Notes under the pieces: model-generated
What the model was told of the DNA's origin: nothing
What the model saw: only the letters and a program-made list of their open reading frames with translations
Database searches by the model: none
Source of the DNA: CAZKZZ01 sp964557375
GTDB taxonomy: Bacteria > Spirochaetota > Spirochaetia > SPDA01 > CAZJBZ01
Length of the DNA: 64,000 bases
Direction of reading: 5' to 3'
NCBI GenBank assembly: GCA_964557375.1
Contig: CAZKZZ010000001.1
Span: forward strand, 1 to 64,000
Translations under genes and position numbers: made by a program
Shown: in pieces, positions 51,677 to 60,091 of the stretch
Numbering within the stretch: the stretch's first letter is position 1
How the letters are laid out: each line of letters begins with the position of its first letter

Positions 51677-52561
51677 TCACAGTTTCATCCCGAACAGACC
51701 ACGCGGTTTGACCAGAATAACAATGAGTAGGATGATGAACGCGATGGCGTTTGACCATGATCCCGCCCAGTATCCCTGGATAATAGCTTCCAGAATGCCC
51801 AGACCGAGCCCTACTACCAGCCCGCCTGTAAGATTTCCCAAGCCGGCAATGATAGATACAGCCAGCACCTTGTGGGCGACCTGTTCGCCCAAACCCGGAG
51901 ATGCTGAACCGAGAACGATCGACAGCAGGACTGCAGTCAGCCCGCCCAGCAATCCGGTCAGCGCGTAACTTCCCAGCCCTGTTTTCAGGAGGGGGATCCC
52001 CACCAGTTTCGCACCATCGGGGTCTTCTGCTATCGCCCGGAACGCCCGGCCCGGTTTGGTTTTATACAAAAGCCAGAAAAATACCGAAACAGCAATCACT
52101 CCAACGATTAGAGAAAAAATCTGGCCCCGGGTGATATTTACAAGGCCGATATTGATAAACGCACCGCTTCCGGTCAGGTTTTCCGGAAAGGCGATCGGGA
52201 ATCCGCTGTTAAACTCATGGCTCAACACATCGGTAATAATCATGCCTAATCCCAGGGAAATAACCAGAGTAGTGTTGATGTCCACCTCTCCCCTTCTCCG
52301 CATAACGTGCTGGAAGATGGGAGCGGTGGCAATATTGAGCAGCACGGAGGAGGCGACTCCGGCACTTACACCTAAAATAATATTATTCCCGGTCGCCCCC
52401 AATACCACCCAGGCAATATACATGGAGAAAACGACCAATTGAGGATAGGAGAAATGAATGACCATAGCGACGAGCAGCAGTAGATTGAATCCTGTAACGA
52501 GAAGGACATAAATACTGCCTAAAGACAATCCGTTGATAACCTGCGCTATAAAAATTTCCAT
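51677..52561 (-). CDS. livH: Branched-chain amino-acid ABC transporter permease LivH
   Basis: A 294-residue permease, the partner of LivM. The opening FIAQVINGLSLGSIYVLLVTGFNLL is typical of LivH. The coupling segment is PGRAFRAIAEDPDGAKLVGIPLLKT near residue 185, and GGLTAVLLSIVLGSASPGLG follows. LVKPRGLFGMKL ends the chain. It lies 6 bp after livF and is transcribed with it. No oddities. Confidence 0.93.
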   Translation of the reverse strand: MEIFIAQVINGLSLGSIYVLLVTGFNLLLLVAMVIHFSYPQLVVFSMYIAWVVLGATGNNIILGVSAGVASSVLLNIATAPIFQHVMRRRGEVDINTTLVISLGLGMIITDVLSHEFNSGFPIAFPENLTGSGAFINIGLVNITRGQIFSLIVGVIAVSVFFWLLYKTKPGRAFRAIAEDPDGAKLVGIPLLKTGLGSYALTGLLGGLTAVLLSIVLGSASPGLGEQVAHKVLAVSIIAGLGNLTGGLVVGLGLGILEAIIQGYWAGSWSNAIAFIILLIVILVKPRGLFGMKL

Positions 52562-52567
52562 AATTTC

Positions 52568-53287
52568 CTATGCTCCTATATAAGCTTCTCGAACACCGGC
52601 GTCGTTGAGCAGCTCGTCGGCACTGCCTTCGAGTACGATTGAACCGGTTTCTAAAACATACCCGCGCTGGGCATTTTTAAGGGCCTTGTATGCATTTTGT
52701 TCGGAAAGGAGTATCGAATACCCCTCTTTATGCAGATTGATGATGATTTCAAAAATATCATTGACGATTTTAGGAGCCAACCCGATAGACGGTTCATCGA
52801 CCATGATCAAAGAAGGAGAGGACATCAATGCCCTGCCGATGGCGAGCATCTGCCGCTCACCGCCGCTCAACGTGCCGGCGGTCTGGTCCTTCCGTTCCGA
52901 TAGAATAGGGAAGGATGAATATACGCGCTCGAGCCTGCTGTTTGCGTCGTGGAGATTATGGTGGGCGCCGAGGAGCAAATTGTCGGTTACGGACATGGAA
53001 GGGAAAACACCCCGCCCTTCCGGGACGAGGCAGAGTCCGTCTCTTACATTCTTATCCGCCGGTCTGCCCGCAATCGATTTACCATTGTATATAATATCCC
53101 CTGTATTGGGATAATTGATCCCCAGGATGGTTTCGAGCATGGTGGTCTTACCGGCACCGTTTGCTCCGATAAGGACGACGATCTCACCTTCCCGAACTTC
53201 GATATCGGTTTTCTTCAGGGCATTTATATGACCGTAGGAGACGGACACATCTGTAACCTTGAGAATTACATCACTCTTCTGTTCCAA
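52568..53287 (-). CDS. livF: Branched-chain amino-acid ABC transporter ATP-binding protein LivF
   Basis: A 239-residue ABC ATPase. Walker A is GANGAGKTT near residue 38, the signature is LSGGERQMLAIGRALMSSPS near 141, Walker B is LIMVDEPSIGLAP and the H-loop region is represented by LLSEQNA. It energises uptake through LivHM as a heterodimer with LivG. The livG gene overlaps its start by 17 nt. Unlike LivG, its signature motif is fully canonical. Confidence 0.94.
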   Translation of the reverse strand: MEQKSDVILKVTDVSVSYGHINALKKTDIEVREGEIVVLIGANGAGKTTMLETILGINYPNTGDIIYNGKSIAGRPADKNVRDGLCLVPEGRGVFPSMSVTDNLLLGAHHNLHDANSRLERVYSSFPILSERKDQTAGTLSGGERQMLAIGRALMSSPSLIMVDEPSIGLAPKIVNDIFEIIINLHKEGYSILLSEQNAYKALKNAQRGYVLETGSIVLEGSADELLNDAGVREAYIGA

Positions 53288-54029
53288 GGTACGCCTCCAG
53301 CACTTTGGGATCTTTCTGGATCTGCTCCGGTTTACCCTCGCTAATTTTTTCCCCGAAATTGAGTACGGAAACCTGATCGGAGAGTCCCATGAGCATTTTT
53401 ACATCATGGCTTATAACGACGAGAGTTACTCCGCGCTCCTGGATCCTTTTTATAATCTCTTCAATCTTGGCAGTCTCTTTGGTACCCATCCCGGAGTTCG
53501 GTTCATCGAGAAGGAGCAGTTTCGGATTCGAGATTGCCGCCCGGGCGAGCTGGACAAATTGTCTTTCAGCCCATACCAGGTCACTTGCCCATCTGTGGGC
53601 GGCATTCCCCATATCGACCAGTTCGAGGGCCTCGTACGCCTTTTTCCGAATCTCCTCCTCCCGCCTCGATGGGGTAAACGGTGCTCTAAAAAATGTTTCG
53701 ATGTAATCTTTTACGGAAAAATCAAAAATTCCGCTCATGACATTTTCTAGTACCGTAATGCCCGGAACCACGTTTCCCGCTTGAAAGGTGCGCCGTATTC
53801 CCTTGTTGGAAATGACATCCGCGCTTAAGCCCGTGATATCTTCTGAATCCAGCGTAATCTGTCCGGTATCCGGCTTGAGCAATCCGGTGATGCAGTTAAA
53901 CATCGTCGTCTTACCGCTTCCATTCGGACCGATAATGCCGTGGATCCCGCCTTTCTCGATCGTAACGTCAACATGTTTGAGAGCTTTAATACCGCCAAAA
54001 GATTTGCTTAATCCTTTTATTGCGAGCAT
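53271..54029 (-). CDS. livG: Branched-chain amino-acid ABC transporter ATP-binding protein LivG
   Basis: A 252-residue ABC ATPase and first gene of the operon. Walker A is GPNGSGKTTMF near residue 36, and Walker B is LLLLDEPNSGMG near 165. The LivG-type insertion and the switch histidine in LVVISHDVKMLMGL are present. The place of the ABC signature (usually LPYGQ or LSGGQ) reads DLVWAERQFVQLARA. The Ser/Tyr-Gly-Gly core is lost, though the following LARA is kept. In an asymmetric ABC pair one degenerate site is tolerated. A near-consensus promoter lies 28 bp upstream of the ATG. Confidence 0.92.
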   Translation of the reverse strand: MLAIKGLSKSFGGIKALKHVDVTIEKGGIHGIIGPNGSGKTTMFNCITGLLKPDTGQITLDSEDITGLSADVISNKGIRRTFQAGNVVPGITVLENVMSGIFDFSVKDYIETFFRAPFTPSRREEEIRKKAYEALELVDMGNAAHRWASDLVWAERQFVQLARAAISNPKLLLLDEPNSGMGTKETAKIEEIIKRIQERGVTLVVISHDVKMLMGLSDQVSVLNFGEKISEGKPEQIQKDPKVLEAYLGTEE

Positions 54030-54057
54030 CTACCGTTCCTTTGAAAAGTATTCAGCA

Positions 54058-54086
54058 ATTAAATCAAAATACAGATTCGATGTCAA
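54058..54086 (-). promoter_or_regulatory. Strong putative promoter of the liv operon
   Basis: On the minus strand a perfect TTGACA and TTTAAT (5 of 6) are 17 bases apart, with the livG ATG 28 bp downstream. No operator-like repeat is evident in the 126-bp gap. Confidence 0.75.
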
Positions 54087-54155
54087 CTGAGTTTTATTGT
54101 CAGCTTTTCTGTTACTGAAATGGCCGATTTCAACTGTGCCGCTCTTGTATCGGTT

Positions 54156-55331
54156 TCAGGATTGCCACTCATCGAGTATCTCACAGTACCGGGTATATAC
54201 CGTGTCTATCACGTCTTCCCATGAACGGTAGATCGACCGCCGCGCCCCCTCTCCCGCCTCTTCGATCCGTTCAGGTTCATCCATAAGCGATTCGAGCATG
54301 TCGGCGAAGTCTTCGGAATCATTTTCTATCAAAAATCCGTTTTCACCGTCTGTTACCGTTTCTGCCGCGGTTGTCCCTTTTACTAAAACCGAAGGGACTT
54401 TGAAGGCAGCCGCTTCCCGCATGACCAGCGGCGCGTTATCGTAGAGAGAAGGGAACAGGAACAGATTTGCCCGTGCGTAAACCGGTTTGATTTCCTCCCG
54501 GTCTATGATTATCCCGGTAAAAAACACTTTGTCCCAGATTCCGTACCGGTAGACGAGCTGTTCCATCTCTTTCTTGTCAGGGCCTTTGCCTACGAACACC
54601 ATCTTGAATGACCGGCCCCGTTTGTTGAGCACATTGAGTGCTTCTATGATCAATTTGATGTTTTTCACCCACCGGTGTTGACCGACAAAGAGCAGCACGA
54701 ACTCCCTCTCAGGGGCATCAAAGAGCTCACTTCCTTTTTGATAGTACTGCGAATACTCTTCTTTAGAGGGCAGCGGTATGTCGGTCCCGTTCGGCATAAC
54801 TTCGATGGAACCCCGGTATCCGTATTCCTGCAGCACCTCCGCGGTGTTTTGGGCGGGCACCCAGACATAATCGGCAGACTCATAGTAGCGGACCACTCTT
54901 TTCACCGCCATCTCCACAAAGGACTCCGAAGGCAGCGTTGTTTTAAAATCTTCCCGATACTTTGAGTGAAAGGTGGCTACGAGAGGAATTTCCTTCTCTT
55001 CCGCTATTTTCGATGCCAGTTGTCCGCTTACGAACGGGCAGTGGGCGTGTACAATCGTGAAATCAATCTTATCGAGCTGTTTCTTGAAATCACGGTCTAT
55101 TTGGGGGATACCGATACGAAAGGGGTCGAACCCGGGAATCGGAAACGATTTATACCGGAGCACGGTAAACTCTTCATGATCTTCATACCCTTTTACTTCC
55201 GGTCCGATCGCGTAACAGGTCCCGTATTTCTTGTCCAGCCAATACGCGTAATTTCGAGCTGCAATACTCACGCCATCCATAATGGGTACAAATGTATCGC
55301 TGAATTGGCCGGCGATAAGAGGTCTATTCAT
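54156..55331 (-). CDS. GT4-family glycosyltransferase, diacylglycerol-glucosyltransferase-like
   Basis: A 391-residue GT-B glycosyltransferase. The start is placed at the ATG 55331, which has AGGTGAG at proper distance. A GTG four codons earlier overlaps that site. The N-terminal half has FVPIMDGVSIAARNYAYWLD and VHAHCPFVSGQLASKIAEE, as in enzymes that glucosylate diacylglycerol or phosphatidylinositol. The C-terminal donor domain has LLFVGQHRWVKNIKLIIEAL, VFVGKGPDKKEMEQLV and FPSLYDNAPLVMREAAAF. It probably transfers a sugar to a lipid at the inner face of the cytoplasmic membrane. It overlaps the YbhN-type gene by 8 nt and is last in the operon PPTase-DUF218-YbhN-GT4. Confidence 0.88.
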   Translation of the reverse strand: MNRPLIAGQFSDTFVPIMDGVSIAARNYAYWLDKKYGTCYAIGPEVKGYEDHEEFTVLRYKSFPIPGFDPFRIGIPQIDRDFKKQLDKIDFTIVHAHCPFVSGQLASKIAEEKEIPLVATFHSKYREDFKTTLPSESFVEMAVKRVVRYYESADYVWVPAQNTAEVLQEYGYRGSIEVMPNGTDIPLPSKEEYSQYYQKGSELFDAPEREFVLLFVGQHRWVKNIKLIIEALNVLNKRGRSFKMVFVGKGPDKKEMEQLVYRYGIWDKVFFTGIIIDREEIKPVYARANLFLFPSLYDNAPLVMREAAAFKVPSVLVKGTTAAETVTDGENGFLIENDSEDFADMLESLMDEPERIEEAGEGARRSIYRSWEDVIDTVYTRYCEILDEWQS

Positions 55332-56388
55332 AACTTGTCTCACCTTTTTTCTTTTTTACAATAATCGATGAAAACTTATCGAGAGAGATCACTGCACCGA
55401 AGAGCGCGCCCAAATAATTAAAGAAAAACCGCCACATAACCATAGCAACACCCAAAATGTGAGTGGGAACGGTTTTCCCGAACAGAACGACAAAAAGAAG
55501 TTCCCCCAGTCCCGAAGCCCCGGGGGTCGGCATAAATGAAAGAAGGAAAAGAAGAAGCGCGCTCAAGACATAGCCGTCGAGAACGGGCAGATCCGGCATA
55601 AAGGCATGCAGGACCACATAGAGAAGGAATATCATCGCTAAGAACTGCACACCCCCGGCTACTGTTCCGCCGATAAAATAACCGATGTGTTTACTGAAAA
55701 ACCGCTTAAAGCTCTTTCGGGCCAAGTAAGCCTCGTGAATGACTAAATGTTTAAACCGTCCCTGGGTCACTTTATTTCTTCTAATACGTTTTGATATCTT
55801 TCCAACCCAGGTTATTACTCCGATAGTAAGCTGAGGATAGAGAAGGGTGAAAAATATCAGAGCCATGACGACAACTTGTACGATGCCGGTCAAATAGAAG
55901 AGAAAATTGAGGGATTTCAGTTCCACAACTTTGTTTCTGCCGATGAACATAGCGGTTGCAGTTGCAGAGAGTACGAAAACGGAAAGCATCAGTAATTTCG
56001 TTATAACGATCGAAGTGGCCTTTCCCGGTGGCACTCCGTCTTTGTGGAGTGAGTAGATCATAAAAGGCTGACCGCCGAAATTGAAAGGGGTGATAAGGGC
56101 GAAAAAAATCCGGATGAACACGAGTTTCAAGCCGTTTAAAAACCCGATTTTTTCCTCCGTACCCCGTGAGAAAAATAGGGTCGAGGCGGCATCAGCGAGT
56201 ACAAAGACAAGCCATACCAGGACAATAAGGAGTATAGACTTTCCCGAGATTGCCCGAAATGCATTGATTGTCTCATCTGTGACGGTAAAATGGAGAATGA
56301 GTCCGATCGAGACCACACTAAAGACGAGAAAAAGAATAATCCTCAATCGCTGCCGCTGTTTAGCTGCTTCCGGTCCCTTGCTTTGCAT
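55324..56388 (-). CDS. YbhN/LPG-synthase-type integral membrane protein
   Basis: A 354-residue protein with about eight transmembrane helices of the lysylphosphatidylglycerol synthase TM/UPF0104 (YbhN, AglD) family. Family traits are the loop FFALITPFNFGGQPFMIYSL near residue 98 and LLSFMPTPGASGLGELLFVVLF near residue 280. In LPG synthases this domain flips the modified lipid, and related proteins are proposed lipid flippases. It lacks any aminoacyl-transferase domain. The gene lies between the DUF218 gene (3 bp) and the GT4 gene (8-nt overlap), so it may move or organise the lipid that the glycosyltransferase acts on. Confidence 0.87.
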   Translation of the reverse strand: MQSKGPEAAKQRQRLRIILFLVFSVVSIGLILHFTVTDETINAFRAISGKSILLIVLVWLVFVLADAASTLFFSRGTEEKIGFLNGLKLVFIRIFFALITPFNFGGQPFMIYSLHKDGVPPGKATSIVITKLLMLSVFVLSATATAMFIGRNKVVELKSLNFLFYLTGIVQVVVMALIFFTLLYPQLTIGVITWVGKISKRIRRNKVTQGRFKHLVIHEAYLARKSFKRFFSKHIGYFIGGTVAGGVQFLAMIFLLYVVLHAFMPDLPVLDGYVLSALLLFLLSFMPTPGASGLGELLFVVLFGKTVPTHILGVAMVMWRFFFNYLGALFGAVISLDKFSSIIVKKKKGETSYE

Positions 56389-56391
56389 AAA

Positions 56392-57027
56392 TTATTCTAT
56401 TTTTACCTTCTCACCTAAGAATTTGGGCTGTTTTTTCAACACATTGACATCGAGAAAGGCTTTCACCCTGGCCAGGTATTCGCGGACGATTAATTTTGCG
56501 TTTCCCCAGCCGGATACATCTCGAGCGGAAAAACCCACCACCTCTAAGTTGTATTTTTTTGCAAGATACATGGCGCGCCCGATATGAAAATGTTGGGTTA
56601 TAATCGTAAAACTGTTTTGTCCGAAAATCTCTTTGCACCGAACTATTGAATCGAGAGTTCGGAACCCCGCATAATCGAGATATATTGCTTTCTTTTCTAC
56701 TCCGTACTCCACTAATGCTTCGAACATCTGTCTGGGTTCGTTGTACTCATGCTTGCTGTTATCACCGCTGGCAATAATATACCGGATCTTTCCGAGTTTA
56801 TAAAGAACGACCGCGGATTCTATCCGGTTGTAGAAATAGGGATTAATATCCCCGTCTCTCATATACTTACTAGTCCCCAGCAAGAGTCCAACCTTCTTAG
56901 CGGGGATGTCCAGATAGGAATCATAGACTGAGGTCCTAGCTATATGGGCCACCCGCCAATTGATAAGAAGGGTGGCCGCGAGTATCAATACGGCCGTGGC
57001 AGTAACAATAATGATAAAAACCTTCAT
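56392..57027 (-). CDS. DUF218/SanA-YdcF family membrane-anchored protein
   Basis: A 211-residue protein with one N-terminal membrane helix (residues 2-22) and a periplasmic or outer-leaflet DUF218 domain. The start at 57027 lies 10 nt after the PPTase stop. The longer frame to 57246 runs inside that gene and is rejected. Family motifs are GLLLGTSKYMRDG near residue 47, YIIASGDNSKHEYNEP near 82 and FTIITQHFHIGRAMYLAKKY near 140. SanA affects envelope permeability in enterobacteria, and some DUF218 proteins act in lipid or cell-wall carrier metabolism. The biochemical role is unknown. Confidence 0.88.
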   Translation of the reverse strand: MKVFIIIVTATAVLILAATLLINWRVAHIARTSVYDSYLDIPAKKVGLLLGTSKYMRDGDINPYFYNRIESAVVLYKLGKIRYIIASGDNSKHEYNEPRQMFEALVEYGVEKKAIYLDYAGFRTLDSIVRCKEIFGQNSFTIITQHFHIGRAMYLAKKYNLEVVGFSARDVSGWGNAKLIVREYLARVKAFLDVNVLKKQPKFLGEKVKIE

Positions 57028-57037
57028 AGAGTTTGCT

Positions 57038-57784
57038 TCATAAAAATTGATGGTTAGAATTGTGAAACATATCTTGAAAATATTCCAGTGACAACCTTTT
57101 AAAAAGCAGTTCCGGACGGGCCGCGTCAGTACACAGAGCGCCTGAATAGCCGGGAAAGGGGGTAAACTCGTAGAGGTACCAGTCTGCAGTCTCATCTTGG
57201 AATGCTGCGGTACTCCAGCCCGTATGGTCAGGTGTTCCGAGCACACTTGTTCTGTCCGCGTCTATAGCCATAGAGCCGCCGACCGCCTTTATGAGTGCTT
57301 CTTTTTTGCTCCAGAGAGAGAAAAAACGGTGTACTCTATTTTTCTCATCAGTACCGTACAGGAAGGCCTTCTCCTCCTCCGTGAAAGTGTAATCGGTAAT
57401 ATCAACGATCTTCGCTTCGGGGCGGACCTGTTCGATATCGACCCCGAGCTCCGAATCCGTCGAAAGAGCAACGGCAGCTGCGTCTCCGGCGTGAGTAATA
57501 TTGAACCGCAACCTCTCGCCGCCGGCAATTGCGAGTACCGGCTTACCGAATGTACCGACAGTAAAGCAAATACGCGCCGGAGGCAGCCCGGTGTAGCCAC
57601 TCAATAACAGCCGCACCAGTGCCTTTACAATAATATACCTCTTTTTTTCGATTTCAGTTGCTCTATCGGAGGCAACGCGCAGTTCTTTGTAATTGAGTAT
57701 CGGTTCGAGCAGAGAGACATACTCTCCAAACTCGGAGATATACAGTTTCCAGATGTGGATACAATTCGGTCCAATGGAAAACAT
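57038..57784 (-). CDS. Sfp-type 4'-phosphopantetheinyl transferase
   Basis: A 248-residue pseudo-dimeric phosphopantetheinyl transferase that turns apo carrier proteins into the holo form using coenzyme A. Motifs are FNITHAGDAAAVAL near residue 93, the metal-binding LGVDIEQV near 115 and FFSLWSKKEALIKAVGG near 160 (WxxKEAxxK). Sfp-type enzymes usually serve polyketide, peptide or special lipid synthesis rather than housekeeping ACP. The nearby ACP (63257-63502) has an unusual NSL site, so it is the natural client. First gene of a four-gene minus-strand operon, divergent from the radical SAM gene. Confidence 0.9.
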   Translation of the reverse strand: MFSIGPNCIHIWKLYISEFGEYVSLLEPILNYKELRVASDRATEIEKKRYIIVKALVRLLLSGYTGLPPARICFTVGTFGKPVLAIAGGERLRFNITHAGDAAAVALSTDSELGVDIEQVRPEAKIVDITDYTFTEEEKAFLYGTDEKNRVHRFFSLWSKKEALIKAVGGSMAIDADRTSVLGTPDHTGWSTAAFQDETADWYLYEFTPFPGYSGALCTDAARPELLFKRLSLEYFQDMFHNSNHQFL

Positions 57785-57863
57785 ATCACGTACTGTAGCA
57801 TAAAATCCTCTTTTTCAACCATTGTGTAAACTGGGAAAATAGATTATCCTTCGGGAGCTTCCT

Positions 57864-57892
57864 TTGACAGAATAAATAAAACGTGAGATAGT
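57864..57892 (+). promoter_or_regulatory. Putative promoter of the radical SAM-nitroreductase pair
   Basis: A perfect TTGACA and GATAGT (4 of 6) are 17 bases apart. AAGGAG and the ATG at 57931 follow. Confidence 0.5.
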
Positions 57893-57930
57893 ATCCGCAT
57901 ATAAAAATATCAAGGATTAAGGAGTATATT

Positions 57931-59211
57931 ATGGGATTTTATAATACAGATAACTGGCCTGAAAAATCAAATTATTTTCGTTTCCCATGGTCCAACAATG
58001 ATAATCCAATCTCCTGGCTGGAAATAACTGATATCTGCAACATCTACTGTAAAGGCTGTTATAGAAAAAACCTCACCGGGCACCGCACGCTGGAAGAGTT
58101 ACAAGAAGAAATCGATCTTTTCGCCAGAGTAAGAAATCCGGATGGAATAAGTATTGCCGGGGGTGAACCGCTCATCTATCCCGACATTGTTCCGCTCGTA
58201 GAGTATATTGCAAAGAAAGGAATCAAACCCATTATTATCTCCAACACCTATGCTCTTACCAGAGAGCTGCTCACCGATCTCTATAATGCAGGATTGTTCG
58301 GAATTACCTGTCATATCGATATGCTCCAGGACAGGCCGGATATGAAAGAAACGGATACCGAGCTGGAGATCATGGCACTGAGAGACGAGAAAAAAGAGCT
58401 GATCTGGGATGTTACCCGCGGAAATATAAATGTTGTCTTTAATCAAACCATCTACCATGAAAATTTCAAATACATTCCGGATATCGTCAAATGGGCCCGT
58501 CAAAACGTTGAAAAAGTAGACGGTCTGGTCTTTATTACCTATCGCGGAATACCTATTAAAGACGGGGTCTCCTGGGACATCGAAGAGACCGGTTCGAGTG
58601 TAGAAGATATGAAAGATGCAATTCAGTACACCGAAGGAGATACGAGCCAGATCGACATCCTCTCTGTCGACGTTTACAATCTTCTCAAAGATAACTTCGG
58701 CGAGACCTACGAACCTGCGGCTTACTTGGGCGGTACCGGGCATATCATGAGCTACAAATGGTGGGCGGCCGCAAATGTAATGGAGAAAAACGGTCATGTG
58801 TACGGTTCAATAGGACCGAAGACAATGGAATACCTGCAGTTCCAGCATCACCGCAAAAAAGGGACGTATTTTGCCTATATGCGTAAAAACCGGGTACCGC
58901 GGCTTGCCCTGCAGCTCACCGGTTTAATAGGGGACAAGAAAATGAGGAAAGCGCGCCGGCAGATGTTCTGGCGTCTTCTGAATCCGGTAAAATGGTTTCA
59001 GCCGCTCTACGTACAGACGATCGGTATTGTACAGGCCCCGGATATGCTCGATAACGGAATGGCCAACATGTGTGAAAGCTGCCCGGACATGTGTGTGTGG
59101 AAAGGCAACCTCGTCAACTCCTGCCGGCTCGACGAATACCGCAAATACGGACGGTTGATGAATGCAATCGTTCACGAGGCGGATACGGACAAGCGGGTAA
59201 CACCAAAATAG
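57931..59211 (+). CDS. Radical SAM protein with C-terminal auxiliary cysteine set
   Basis: A 426-residue radical SAM enzyme. The SAM-cluster motif is CNIYCKGC with Cys36, Cys40 and Cys43, preceded by WLEITDI. The GGE motif is SIAGGEPLIYPDI near residue 73, and the barrel continues with IIISNTYALTRELLTDLYNA. Near the C-terminus Cys381, Cys384, Cys388 and Cys398 (CxxCx3Cx9C) could hold a second Fe-S cluster, as in SPASM/twitch enzymes. A hydrophobic, basic patch (about 325-370, LALQLTGLIG and WRLLNPVKWF) could touch a membrane. The reaction is unknown. Its position among acyl-carrier and lipid genes suggests a lipid or acyl-chain substrate rather than a peptide, since no small precursor-peptide gene is adjacent. 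The nitroreductase gene begins 6 nt after its stop. Confidence 0.88.
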   Translation: MGFYNTDNWPEKSNYFRFPWSNNDNPISWLEITDICNIYCKGCYRKNLTGHRTLEELQEEIDLFARVRNPDGISIAGGEPLIYPDIVPLVEYIAKKGIKPIIISNTYALTRELLTDLYNAGLFGITCHIDMLQDRPDMKETDTELEIMALRDEKKELIWDVTRGNINVVFNQTIYHENFKYIPDIVKWARQNVEKVDGLVFITYRGIPIKDGVSWDIEETGSSVEDMKDAIQYTEGDTSQIDILSVDVYNLLKDNFGETYEPAAYLGGTGHIMSYKWWAAANVMEKNGHVYGSIGPKTMEYLQFQHHRKKGTYFAYMRKNRVPRLALQLTGLIGDKKMRKARRQMFWRLLNPVKWFQPLYVQTIGIVQAPDMLDNGMANMCESCPDMCVWKGNLVNSCRLDEYRKYGRLMNAIVHEADTDKRVTPK

Positions 59212-59217
59212 TATACT

Positions 59218-60030
59218 GTGAAGAATCTGAACCCGATCGAGTTTATAAAAAGCCTTCAGTCGATTCTCGACGGTAATGCCGACTTTCCCGAAAACATGAG
59301 GGACAATCCCGTGCTTCAGGTAATGCTGCGGAGAAGGTCCGTTCGTAAATTCGAAGACAAACCTATTCCCGAAGAGGTGTTCCAGGTTATTATCGAAGCA
59401 GCCAGGCTTGCTCCGAGCGCTGTTAATCTGCAGACATGGTCCTTCGGGGTGTTCGACAGAGAGGGCTGGCACACTAAATTCGGGAAAAATATACCGTTCA
59501 ATGCACAACGGGCGGTCATCATCCTCGGTGATGCCTATCGGATGAGACAAGCATTAGAGGAGTTTCCGTTCAAACCGTTAGTCGAGTACACTCTTGCGGT
59601 CATGAACGCGGGAATAGCCTCCTATGCGATGAATATCGCCGCCGAGTCGTGCGGAGTGGGTTCGGTTATGCTCTCCGAAACCGGCCAAACCGGATTTTAT
59701 GACGCAAAACATCTCAAGGATAAACTGGAACTGCCCGACGGGGTGTTTCCGGTCATGACCATTGTGTTCGGATATCCGAAATCCCGTCCCCAGGCCATGC
59801 CGCCGAAGCTGCCGAAAGAAGAAATCATATTTACGGACACATACAATGAGCCGAATAATCAGGTTATAGACGACTGGCTGAAACAGATGATGGCGGGATA
59901 CAGGGCGACAAAACTCACGACAGGGTTCAAAGGACAGCTAAAGAGGTACCTTTCAAAAGCGGATGAGGCTGAAAAAGGTCTGCATGAGCTCATTTTTCAT
60001 AAGCCGGAAGAGTTCAAAAAGAAGCTCTAG
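59218..60030 (+). CDS. Nitroreductase-family flavoprotein
   Basis: A 270-residue FMN-dependent oxidoreductase. The FMN-binding start RRRSVRKFEDKPIPEE lies near residue 37 after a 27-residue N-terminal extension. AARLAPSAVNLQTWSFGVFD and the C-terminal FPVMTIVFGYPKSRP follow the family. About 60 extra C-terminal residues are basic and helical. Nitroreductase-fold enzymes reduce or oxidise many substrates, from quinones to thiazolines. The gene starts with GTG six bases after the radical SAM stop and has no ribosome site of its own, so translation is likely coupled. The two probably act in one pathway. Confidence 0.85.
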   Translation: MKNLNPIEFIKSLQSILDGNADFPENMRDNPVLQVMLRRRSVRKFEDKPIPEEVFQVIIEAARLAPSAVNLQTWSFGVFDREGWHTKFGKNIPFNAQRAVIILGDAYRMRQALEEFPFKPLVEYTLAVMNAGIASYAMNIAAESCGVGSVMLSETGQTGFYDAKHLKDKLELPDGVFPVMTIVFGYPKSRPQAMPPKLPKEEIIFTDTYNEPNNQVIDDWLKQMMAGYRATKLTTGFKGQLKRYLSKADEAEKGLHELIFHKPEEFKKKL

Positions 60031-60068
60031 TAAGTATCTCCTCCGAATATATTGATATATAGATTAAA

Positions 60069-60091
60069 AAGACAATATAATTTGTTGTCTT
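60069..60091. promoter_or_regulatory. Inverted repeat overlapping the ketosynthase promoter
   Basis: AAGACAA and TTGTCTT form perfect 7-bp arms around a 9-nt spacer. The right arm overlaps the first two bases of the -35 hexamer, a usual place for a repressor site. Confidence 0.45.

Noticed and set aside
56392..57246. Longer version of the DUF218 protein starting at 57246
   Set aside because: The extra 73 residues are an out-of-frame reading of the PPTase gene; the ATG at 57027 gives a normal membrane anchor.
58924..59550. A 208-codon minus-strand frame across the radical SAM and nitroreductase genes
   Set aside because: Spans two well-supported genes on the other strand and has no start signal or domain.
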